Positions 55,176-64,000 of a DNA stretch of 64,000 nt are shown here, in pieces. This stretch comes from Fistularia commersonii (lineage: Eukaryota > Chordata > Actinopteri > Syngnathiformes > Fistulariidae): the NCBI GenBank assembly GCA_037954325.1, contig JBBMNZ010000003.1, positions 12,134,965 to 12,198,964 of the forward strand. Reading direction: 5' to 3'. Both the position numbers and the translations under genes were made by a program. Numbering within the stretch: the stretch's first letter is position 1; every line of letters begins with the position of its first letter. A model generated the notes under the pieces. The model ran no database searches. It had not been told where the DNA came from and saw only the letters and a program-made list of their open reading frames with translations.

Positions 55176-56640
55176 TAAGAAGATGCAAATGTGAGGAAAA
55201 AAAACAGCCATTTTTATGATTTCTAGATCCTAACAGGACCATGTACAGAGGCATGCTAGTGACTCTCAAATTCCCACCATTGGACAATACATCAATGAAG
55301 TCTTCAACTGACAGTGTTCAGAGCATGGGAGGAAACCGGAGATGTATATAAAAAGTACGCAAAATGTATGTTCATTCAGTCATTCGTTCAATGTCTATAA
55401 TACTTATTCTACACTGAACACAGCATAAACATGGGTTGGAGCCAACCCAACTCGGTTGGATTGTAAGGATAGTAAGGAGGAGCCAATCCAGCTGCCACTG
55501 AGCAAGAATGGGAATACACTCTGAACCAGTCATCAACTTATCACAGAGCCTCATATACTGTCTCTCATTTACAAAACTATGTGTGAAAATCTATATTTCC
55601 CCTTTCTGTGTAAGGTAACCTTTTGGGAAGATTTGGAAGACATTTAGTTTTAGCAGGTCAAAGTAACATAACAAATATTAATGTAGTACAAATTAGTAAC
55701 TCCGGATGGATTCAGCAATAGAGTTGGATAAGTTAGTGTAATGTTTTGTAACGTAGATACATAGCAAAGCTTTATTACATAAAGATTTATGTAATAGAGC
55801 AAAAGAAGAGCTCTATCACTCTCATATGATTTTCCAGAAAACTGAAACTCTGTTTTTCACAGTAAATAGGGAGACATATGCTTTTCTATTTCATCCTAAA
55901 AATATTGTTTTCTTTGATGACTACACGTTGGTGTTATGTGTAGGACTGACTTATTGCAACAATAACAACACAAGTTGTGGTGTTTCTCTGGTACGGCTCT
56001 CTGAAAACTGACTGCTATTTCTGGCTTTCATTATACATTCTTCAGAAATATCCAGTCTCACTAAACTAATTTCATTGAGCTGTTTAACAGCAACATAAAA
56101 TGACTCAGTTGCCTGTTGGTCAGCCTCAAACTGTGGACCAGATGGAAATTTTGGGTCATTCAGGAAAATACAGATGACAATGAAAAAGGGATGGACTGGG
56201 AGCTGGGAGGAATGAGGTGATCAACATGACATGGTGTTTTTGTGACTTTAACTGCAAAATGTTTTTTTTTTTGCATTGACATTGCATTGAAAAATGGTCA
56301 TAACTTGTATTCTTTTGTCATGTATTCTATTTTGAGAATGATAACTCAGAAGTGAGATATTTTGTTCTTCTAACTAATAGAAGTTTATGTGATGCCAGCA
56401 GATAACGGTATGGCGTTATGCTTTTTTTCTACTTTTTTATTTTAAACTGTCTTAACCTGCCTCTATTTTTCAGCCACAATGCTATAAGTTAAAACACACA
56501 AAGCTAAATTTACTCTTTTCTGTGTTAATGAGGTTTTTAAACTTTCAGAACATATTAGAAAAACAAACAACATATGCATTATTATATATGATGGAATGAA
56601 ATGCAGCCTCAGGGCTTTATTATTGTCCTTATATTATTTT
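55176..56640. other. Mostly unassigned, with a dispersed repeat fragment
   Basis: At about 55310-55560 there are phrases of the common fish repeat ('gggaggaaaccggag', 'cattcagtcattcgttcaat', 'gagccaatccagctgccact'), degraded. The rest is AT-rich without recognisable content. Confidence 0.45.
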
Positions 56641-56902
56641 TTATTGTCCTACTATTATTTATTACTTTTATGTTTTATTTGAAACTCTGGCACTACAATT
56701 TCCTTTGGGATAAATAAAGTTATTCTTATTCTTATTCTTATTCTTATTCTTATTCTTATTCTTATTCTTATTCTTATTCTTATTCTTATTCTTATTCTTA
56801 TTCTTATTCTTATTCTTATTCTTATTCTTATTCTTATTCTTATTCTTATTCTTATTCTTATTCTTATTCTTATTCTTATTCTTATTCTTATTCTTATTCT
56901 TA
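56641..56902 (+). repeat. LINE-like 3' end with a (TTATTC)n tail
   Basis: 'cactacaatttcctttggga' and 'taaataaag' are followed by about 30 copies of TTATTC (56719-56901), the form of a LINE 3' terminus of the Rex/L2 kind with a microsatellite tail. RTE copy G1 starts immediately after. Confidence 0.75.
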
Positions 56903-56910
56903 ACTTATAA

Positions 56911-57680
56911 GAGCGGAGGTAGGAGCGCGGAGGTAGTCTACATCTTTTATAGAGGAGGTAACCTGAAAGAGATCAGTGAATGCAAAGTTGCTGTAGGTGA
57001 GAATGTAGCCAGACAGCATAGGATGCAGGTTTGTAGGATGACTCTGGTGACAAGGAAGATCAATAGGGCAAAAACAGAATAGTGGACAAAGTGGTGGAAG
57101 CTGAAAATGGAGGAGGATTGTATGGTTTTCAGGGAGGAGTTGAGAAAGGCTATGGGTGGTCAGGGAGAGCTTCCAGATGATTGGACCAGAACAGCTAGTG
57201 TCATCAGGGAGAAAGGTAGGAGAGTGTCATCTGGGAGGAAAGTAAATAAGGAGACTTGGTTGTGGAATGAGGAGTGCAGGAGTATATACAGGACTGTCTC
57301 AGAAAATTAGAATATTGTAAAAAAGTTCTTCATCTTCTGTAGTGCAATTGCAAAAACAAAAATGTCATACATTCTGGATTCATTACAAATGAACTGAATT
57401 ATTTTAAGCCTTTTATTATTCTAAAATTGCTGATAATGGCTTACATCTTAAGAAAATTTAAAAGTCCTATCTTGCAATATTAGAATATCATGAAAAAGTA
57501 TTTTTTGTTTTTTTAATTGCATTACAGAAGATAAAGAATTTTATCACAATATTCTAATTTCTGAGACAGTCCTGTACAGAGAAAGCGGTTAGCAAAGAAG
57601 AAGTGGGATACTGAAAGGACTGATGAGAACAGACAGGAGTACAGGGAGATACAACGCAAGGCAAAGATATAAATAACAAA
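56911..57680 (+). pseudogene. RTE endonuclease end and linker (copy G1)
   Basis: Contains a GGNLKEISECKVAVGENVAR-like stretch and MEEDCMVFREELRKAMGGQG, then ELPDDWTRTASVIREKGRRV, SSGRKVNKETWLWNEE. These correspond to the region between endonuclease and RT in copy G2 (57870-58200). It is interrupted by the 286-bp insertion at 57289-57574, and the linker resumes in a different frame. Confidence 0.75.
57289..57574. mobile_element. Miniature Tc1/mariner-type element (286 bp) with TA duplication
   Basis: Ends 'caggactgtctcagaaaatt' and the inverted 'aatttctgagacagtcctg', flanked by TA (57287-57288; 57575-57576). Removing it and one TA restores 'gtatatacagagaaagcgg', exactly the sequence in the neighbouring copy at about 58210. 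No transposase inside. These termini belong to a well-known teleost mariner family. Confidence 0.93.
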
Positions 57681-57700
57681 GGCAAAACAATGAAGAAGAG

Positions 57701-58201
57701 GTGGGCAGATTTGGTATACAGGATAGGAATGCAGAGGGACAGATGTTGGTAGATTTTCCAAAAACGATGGAAATGATTGTAGTGAACACCTTTTTCCAGA
57801 AAAAACAGGAACATAGGGTAACTTATAAGAGCGGAGGTAGGAGCACGCAGGTAGACTACATCTTATATAGACACGGTAACCTGAAAGAGATCAGTGACTG
57901 CAAAGTAGTTGCAGGTGAGAGTGTAGCCAGACAGCATATGATGGTGGTTTGTAGGATAACTCTGGTGACAAGGAAGTTGAAGAGGACAAAGGTAGAGCAG
58001 AGGACAAAGTGGTGGAAGCTGAAAAGGGAGGAGTGTTGCATGGTTTTCAGGGAGGAGTTGAGAAAGGGTCTGGGTGGTCAGGGGCAGCTTCCAGATGATT
58101 GGACAATCACAGCAAGTGTTATCAGGGAGACAGGTAGAAGAGTACTTGGTGTGTCATCTGGAAGGAAAGTAGAGAGGGAGACTTGGTGGTGGAATGAGTA
58201 A
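57701..58201 (+). pseudogene. RTE endonuclease C-terminal part and linker (copy G2)
   Basis: Reads GRFGIQDRNAEGQMLVDFPK, VVNTFFQKKQEHRVTYKSGG and RSTQVDYILYRHGNLKEISD (C-terminal endonuclease motif QVDYIL), then the linker RTKWWKLKREECCMVFREEL, GGQGQLPDDWTITASVIRE and GRKVERETWWWNE before a TAA caused by a 1-base loss (usually WWWNEEVQ). The N-terminal endonuclease with the catalytic QET and DFN motifs is absent. Confidence 0.83.
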
Positions 58202-60020
58202 GTGCAGGAGTATATACAGAGAAAGCGGTTAGCAAAGAAGAAGTGGGATACTGAGAGGACTGAAGAGAATAGACAGGAGTTCAGGGAGATGTGGTGAAAG
58301 GTAAAGATAGAGGTAGCAAAGGCAAAACAAAGGGCGTACGATGACTTGTATGTTCAGTTGGATAGTAAGGAGGGTGAGAATGATCTATACAGGCTGGCGA
58401 AACAGAGATGAAGACGGAAAGGATAATACAATAGGTTCGGGTGATTAAGGATAAAGGGAAATGTATTGACAGATGCTAGAAGAGTGATGGGAAGATGGAA
58501 AGAGTACTTTGAAGAGCTGATGAATGTGGAAAATGAAAGAGAGGCAAGGGTAGAGGAGGTGACTATTGTAGACCACAAAGTAGCACAAATATGTAAAAGT
58601 GAAGTGAAGAAGGCATTGAAGAGGGTGAAGAGTGGAAAAGCAACTGGTCCTGATGATATACCTGTGGAGATGTGGAAGTGTCTCGGAGAGGCGGTGGTAG
58701 ATTTTCTGACTAGATTATTCAACGGGATCTTAGAGTGAGAAGATGCCTGAAGAATGGAGACAAAGTGTGATGGTGCCTATTTTTAAGAATAAAGGGGTTG
58801 TGCAGAATTACGGCAACTATAAAGTTGATGAGCCATACAATGAAGTTACAGGAAAGAGTAGTGGAAACTAGACTGAGAGCAGAAGTCTGCATTTGTGAAC
58901 AGCAGTATGGCTTCATGCCTATAAAGAGTACTACAGATGAAGTATTTGCGTTGAGAATGCTAATAGAGAAGTACAGAGAAAGCCAGGAGCTGCATTGATT
59001 TTTTGTAGACCTAGAAAAAGCATATGACAGGCTGCCATGAGAGGAGCTCTGGGATTGTATGAGGATGTCTGGAGTGGCAGAGAAGTATGTTAAACTGGTG
59101 AAGGACATGTATGCTAGCTGTGAGACACCTTACAGTGTGCTGTAGGGGTAACAGAGAAGTTCAAGGTGGAGGTGGAACTCCATCAGGGATCAGCTCTGAG
59201 CCCCTTCTTGTTTGCAGTGGTGATGGACAGGCTGACAGATGAGGTTAGACAGGAATCAGCATGGACCATGATGTTTGCAGATGACATTGTGATCTGTAGT
59301 GAGAGCAGAAAATGGGTAGAGGAAAATCTAGAGAGGTGGAGGTACGCTCAGGAAAAGAGAGGAATGAAAGTTTCTTCACAGCAAGAACAAATATATATGA
59401 ATGAGAGGAACTCAGGTGGAACAGTGAGGCTAAAGGGAGATGAAGAAGTTGGAGGATTTCATGTACTTGGAGTCAATGGCCCAGAGCAATGTAGAGTGTG
59501 GAAAAGAGGTAAAGAGACAGTTTCAAGCAGGTTGGAATGGGTGGAGAAAATTGGCAAGGATACTATGTGATAGAAGACTATTGGCCAGAATGAAAGGAAA
59601 GGTGTACAAGACAGTGGTGAGATCGGCGATGCTGTATGGCCTAGAGACTGTTACAACGACCAAAACACAGCAGGCAGAAGTAGAGGTTGCAGAGATGAAG
59701 ATATTTAGGTTCTCTTGGGAGTGACCAGGATGGATAGGATCAGGAATGAGTCTATCAGAGGAACAGCATATGTTAGATGATTTGGAGAGACGGTCAGAGA
59801 AGCCAGACACAGATGGTTCGGTCATGTACAAAGGAGGGATAGTAGATATATAGGTAGACGGATTCTGGAATTGGAGCTGCCAGGCAGGAGGTCTCGAGTA
59901 AGACCAAACAGAGGATTTCTGGACGTAGTGAGAGAAGATATGAAGGTAGTTGGTGTGAGAGAGGAGGATACAGATAATAGGGTTAAATGGAGAAAGTTGA
60001 TTTGCTGTGGTGACCCCTAA
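58202..60020 (+). pseudogene. RTE reverse transcriptase (copy G2), multiple breaks
   Basis: Begins with the linker, then DARRVMGRWKEYFEELMNVE, KRVKSGKATGPDDIPVEMWK (region before the fingers), a stop at 58736, KLMSHTMKLQERVVETRLRA, GFMPIKSTTDEVFALRML, a stop within the DLEKAYDRLP region, GLHQGSALSPFLF-like HQGSALSPFLFAVV and MMFADDIVICSESRKW. A 5-base loss near 59432 ('aagggagatgaagaag') shifts the frame to KKLEDFMYLESMAQSNVECG, then RLLARMKGKVYKTVVR. The C-terminus needs further frames. The 5-base loss and the altered 'gagacaccttacagtg' site are shared with copy H. Confidence 0.84.
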
Positions 60021-60053
60021 AGGGAAAAGCCGAAAGAAGAAGAAGAAGAAGAA

Positions 60054-62885
60054 GTTTGGTGATAACTGCTAAACAGTGTCAGAATGTTCCAAGTAAACTT
60101 CTGTCTAATCACTTATTCTTGCCATTGTCACATTCTCTAACTTCCCAATGGCATTTCTAACCAGGTTGTATGTCTGCTTCTTCATGAACTGTAAAAAAAA
60201 ATAAGTATAATAAACAGCAATGACAACAACTATACTACTACTAGTACCGCTACTACACTATTACTACTACTACTACAACTACTACTACTACTAGTACTAC
60301 TAATAATAGTAATAATACTGAGAGGGGGAATTACTGGGTGCAGGAGGAAACATGGAAATCTTGAGCTGGAAAAACAAAGAGGTCCCAACAGTGAAAACAA
60401 AATAATATGACAGTACTCAGAAAAAGGATATACTGGCAGAATACAAAGGCATGTAGGAGCAAATTAGGTAAAAAGGCGGTCTGACCAACGAACATAATTC
60501 AGCTGTATATCAGGGTGAATACTTGTGTTGTTTGTGTGACATAATAAAAAATGTTGACAACATAAAGCATGGGAGAATGAAAAGATAATTATAAAGTGGA
60601 AAGGTTCCAGCAAGGTCCAGGTGGCATTATGAAAGATGTAAATCAATCACATTTGTTATAGCTGTTGAAATCAAAAGCTGGTCTGGTGGAATCCAATGGT
60701 GGTCCATCTTTGGACCAAACATCCTGAGAGAGTGACTTGATGTGGGTGTTAACATTATGAAGTTGGGTATGTCTTGATCTTTTATTATGTCTTTTTTTAA
60801 GTAAAATGGAATTTCATTCACTACAATTTTCTTTTTCAAGTGAGGAGCAAAATAACTGAATGACACTTGCACACAACATTTAGTTACTCTCCCTCATGAT
60901 ACAGGTCCTTTTTTGTTCTGAGTAACCTAGTTAGCTGGTTTGTGAATTGCACATAAACACAGTAGATTTTACTGTATCCAAATAACCTCACTGAGACAGA
61001 ACTACTGCTTATACTTTTTCATGTAATCTATAAGGATCACCAGCAGCTTACGTGTTGTTGAATCTCATGCCCCTTTGTATTAGTTAAAAAAACAAAAACA
61101 AAATGTGTAAGCTTCCCTCCAAGGCTTACACATTCTAAACAACCCACTTTGTTTGTAATGTAGTCTTGTCCTCCTACCCCTCTCAACCACCTCCTTGACT
61201 CATTCCAGTCTGTTCCCTGCTCGTTGCCTGACCTTATAGACAAAAAGTCACAAGGGAGGATTCCTGCCTGAAGTTCAGCCAAATGTTAGCAGCAGTGGGA
61301 GAGAGGGAGGGATATTCCTACATAGGAGTCTTGTCTCCCCCCTTACTCTTTGTAGAACACTCTTCCTACCCCCTTCGACCGTCTTTATCATCCCCCCAGG
61401 AACCCTGCCTAAAAAGAAAGAAGAAAAAGCTGCCAGATATGATCGTCTGCCTCAGGGATTTGAGGCAGCCAGAGTGGTTGTCTGGCAAACCCAAACACCT
61501 GTTTTCTGTCAGTCATATTATTGTTATCCCTCACCCCTCTCTCTTCACACCTCCTCCCCAAACATCACTCACCTGGCTCTGATCTTCCTGTCTACCTGTC
61601 AGACTAGATCTGCCAAGATTTGTGTAGCCTGGAGAGTTGTGAGAAGGAACGTGAGTGCTTGTGTAGTGCTATTTTTTGAAACAGTGAAGAGGGAGGCGAT
61701 TTATAAACTGAGAAAGGGGTAACTCTTTAAATGTTTGGCAGGGTTTAAAAGAAATAAAACCACCAGTCTGGAGAGAAAATGTCTCAAAGACATGTATCGC
61801 CTTTCTGCTCTTTTCTCTTGATCATGAGGGAGGGGAAGTAAAGAGAAATAGATAATGTGATTGAGAAGGAGGTGTACGGAGGACTGCAAGAGCAATAGTG
61901 GCTGCAAAGTATGGCATAATTGTGGATTTCAATTTGCGGCAATATAGATACTTTTTTAGTCTTTTTTTATGAATTGGATTTAAACCCAAATGTTTCGTAA
62001 AAAAAAGTTTTATCAAATTTTCAGAATTCTAGCAAAAGAAAATTTTAATTCCTGAGAATTTTCAGAGCTTTGACTGGTCAACACATGATCCAAAAATGCC
62101 AAACAGGCCTTGGACAAAAAAAGGAATAGTTGATGCATTTGGGCAAAAGGCTTTTTTGTTTGTTTGTATGTATAAATATATCATAGTTGATGGACAAGAA
62201 TTGCCTAAATGTTTTGTGTAGCACTTTTATTCAAGGTCATCCTTGCACTGTCACTATTTTAAAGTAGATAATCTACTGGTGCAGAATATATTTGAGTTTG
62301 TTCAGAAATGAGCAGAGTGAGTTTTGGGAACATTTATCCCATCAGGCAGCTCACATACATGCTAGTTTCATGAGAATCAATTCAACTCAGGAGCATTACT
62401 GTGCACCTGTAGTTTAGATGATCAATAAGCATAAAATCTTTGATAGTGGCAATGGGAAGTAATTTCTGTTAACAGCAGGTGAACATAGAATTTTCTATTC
62501 AACATCTCTGTAAACCTGATCTGCCTACTGCTCCAGGGAAATGATGCTCACTGCTGCTGAGTTGAACCCCCCATTCCAAACCAGACCAGAATAAAGAATT
62601 ACATAAGATGTGTTTCGATTTTAAGAAAAATAACTTGCTTTTTGATTACTTAATGGATGATAATCTCAGGACCAGCAATGATCATATTTTAATTTAACCA
62701 GGGCAGTTGGGCTGAGGGAGATATTTTTGGGTCCTCTTGAAAAAATTAGCTCCCAGTAACCTTTATTTGAATTCCTATATCTCATCTGTCTTGAAATGCT
62801 GCAATGCAGGGGAATTAATGGCACTAGTTGGTGACAATTCACTGTGATTCTTAAAGTGGGTAATCAATAGATTTTTCTACAATAC
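60054..62885. other. Unassigned AT-rich DNA with a (TAC)n tract
   Basis: An interrupted TAC/ACT trinucleotide tract lies at about 60226-60320. No gene recognised. Open frames at 61283-61722 are Pro/Ser-rich without domain signature. This block separates RTE copies G2 and H, which face each other. Confidence 0.45.
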
Positions 62886-64000
62886 TACTTCTTTTCCTTT
62901 TGGGTTTTCCCTACAGGGGTCACCACAGTGAATCAACCTTCTTTATCTAACCCTATTCTCTGTATCCTCCTCGCTCACACCAACTACCTTCATATCCTTT
63001 CTCATTACGTCTATAAATCTTCTCTTTGGTCTCCCTGTAGGTCTACTGCCTGGTAGATCCAATTGCGGCATCCGTCTACCAATATATTCACGATGCCCCA
63101 TCAGTACATGACCGAACCATCTCAGTCTAGTTTCTCTGACCTTCTCTCCAAACCATCTAACATATGCTGTTGCTCTGATAGACTCATTCCTGATCCTATC
63201 CATCCTGGTAACTCCCAAAGAGAACCTCAACATCTTCATCTCTTTGACCTCTAACTCTGCTTACTTTCTTTTGGTCATTGTAAAACTTTCTAGTCCATAC
63301 AGCATCACTTGTCTCACCACTGTCGTGTGCACCTTTCCTTTCATTCTGGCCAATAGTCTTCTATCACATAGTATCCCTGACACTTTTCTCCATACATTCC
63401 AACCTGCTTGAACCCGTCTCTTCACCTCTTTTCCACACTCTACATTGCTCTGGGCCATTGACTCCAAGTACATGAAATCCTCCAACTTCTTCATCTCCCT
63501 TTAGCCTCACTGTTCCACCTGAGTTCCTCTCATTCATATATATTTGTTCTTGCTGTGAAGAAACTTTCATTCCTCTCTTTTCCTGAGCGTACCTCCACCT
63601 CTCTAGATTTTCCTCTACCCGTTTTCTGCTCTCACTACAGATCACAATGTCATCTGCAAACATCATGGTCCATGCTGATTCCTGTCTAACCTCATCTGTC
63701 AGCCTGTCCATCACCACTGCAAACAAGAAGGGGCTCAGAGCTGATCCCTGATGGAGTTCCACCTCCACCTTGAACTTCTCTGTTACCCCTACAGCACACT
63801 GTAAGGTGTCTCACAGCTAGCATACATGTCCTTCACCAGTCTAACATACTTCTCTGGCATACCAGATTTCCTCATACAATTCCAGAGCTCTTCTCTTGGC
63901 ACCCTGTCATCTGCTTTTTCTAGGTCCACAAAAACACAATGCAGCTCCCTCTGGCCTTCTCTGTACTTCTCTCTTCTCAAAGCAAATACTGCATCTGTAG
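62886..64000 (-). mobile_element. RTE-clade LINE copy H, minus strand, continues beyond window end
   Basis: The 3' end is at about 62886-62905 with a degenerate AAG-type tail. RT runs up to the window edge. It is closely related to copy G2 in inverted orientation about 2.8 kb away. Confidence 0.88.
62937..64000 (-). pseudogene. RTE reverse transcriptase (copy H)
   Basis: From the window edge downward: KYREGQRELHCVFVDLEKAD followed by DRVPREELWNCM (usually EKAYDRVP), the altered 'gagacaccttacagtg' site with an in-frame stop, GSALSPFLFAVVMDRLTDEV, MMFADDIVICSESRKRVEEN, SSQQEQIYMNERNSGGTVRL, the shared 5-base loss, KKLEDFMYLESMAQSNVECG, RLLARMKGKVHTTVVRQ, a stop, then MDRIRNESIRATAYVRWFGE and GRPKRRFIDVMRKDMKVVGV. 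It is inactive. Confidence 0.85.

Larger units (their letters stand above)
56903..57690 (+). mobile_element. RTE-clade LINE copy G1: duplicated endonuclease C-terminal segment
   Basis: Starts 'aacttataagagcggagg' at the hexamer array and covers the end of the endonuclease and the linker to 'ggcaaaacaa' (57690). The copy then restarts at an earlier point of the endonuclease (57691 onwards). It is thus the first half of a partial tandem duplication and carries a 286-bp mariner-type insertion. Confidence 0.8.
57691..60053 (+). mobile_element. RTE-clade LINE copy G2, longest copy (endonuclease end to 3' tail)
   Basis: Runs from within the endonuclease ('gtgggcagatttggtataca') through linker, RT and C-terminus to the GAA tail at 60030-60053. 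Copy G1 duplicates part of it directly upstream. Copy H at the window end, in the opposite orientation, shares its derived changes. Confidence 0.88.

Noticed and set aside
61283..61722. Possible small coding exons in the Pro/Ser-rich frames
   Set aside because: No domain, no convincing splice pattern, and they overlap each other in different frames.

Overview
This window looks like repeat-saturated, probably intergenic DNA from a ray-finned (teleost) fish. The evidence is the repeat spectrum: an RTE-clade LINE with a (GAA)n tail, a Rex3-like RTE LINE, Tx1-clade and L1-clade LINEs, L2 LINEs ending in ATGTAA repeats, Rex1-like LINEs, a Sushi-ichi-like Ty3/Gypsy chromovirus, a second Ty3/Gypsy element, Tc1-type mariners, hAT and pogo/Tigger-type DNA transposons, and long (CT)(CA) microsatellites. 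I found no credible host exon, rRNA gene, functional tRNA gene or CRISPR array. Nearly all recognisable coding sequence belongs to transposable elements, and every element copy is broken.

Layout. 1-5.1 kb: 5' part of an RTE LINE (minus), a 5'-truncated L1-clade LINE (plus), then the 3' half of another RTE copy (plus). 5.1-14.3 kb: mostly unassigned DNA with a (CT)(CA) microsatellite, a fold-back element, a minisatellite, a LINE endonuclease fragment and a Rex3-like LINE with its RT core deleted. 14.3-17.4 kb: two partial mariners, the second split by an RTE insertion with a perfect 19-bp target duplication. 19.3-26.2 kb: a nested cascade. A Tx1 LINE tail abuts an endogenous-retrovirus env remnant, which carries an RTE fragment and a pogo-type transposon. 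The pogo element contains an LTR element, and that LTR contains an L2 fragment and a tRNA-derived SINE. A mariner in an LTR-like sequence follows. 26.2-34 kb: a Rex1-like LINE with an RTE copy inside its 3' UTR, then a Tx1 LINE broken up by a hAT element, a Tigger element and probably a solo LTR. 34.5-38.2 kb: the Sushi-ichi-like element with both LTRs. 39.8-44.9 kb: a hAT transposon, with an 8-bp target duplication, interrupted by an L2 LINE. 47.8-54.0 kb: a long AT microsatellite and a minus-strand Gypsy element. 54-55.2 kb and 56.9-64 kb: more RTE copies, including a partial tandem duplication and an inverted pair that runs off the window end.

How it works together. There is no operon or pathway. 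The main information is relative age: target duplications and nesting let insertions be ordered. Recurrent themes are reverse transcriptases that lost the catalytic YxDD box by small in-frame deletions, RTE copies that share the same frameshift (so were copied from already defective sources, presumably in trans), and DNA transposons that kept only N-terminal DNA-binding sequence. I do not see a previously undescribed biological system; the candidates for a second look are in the findings.
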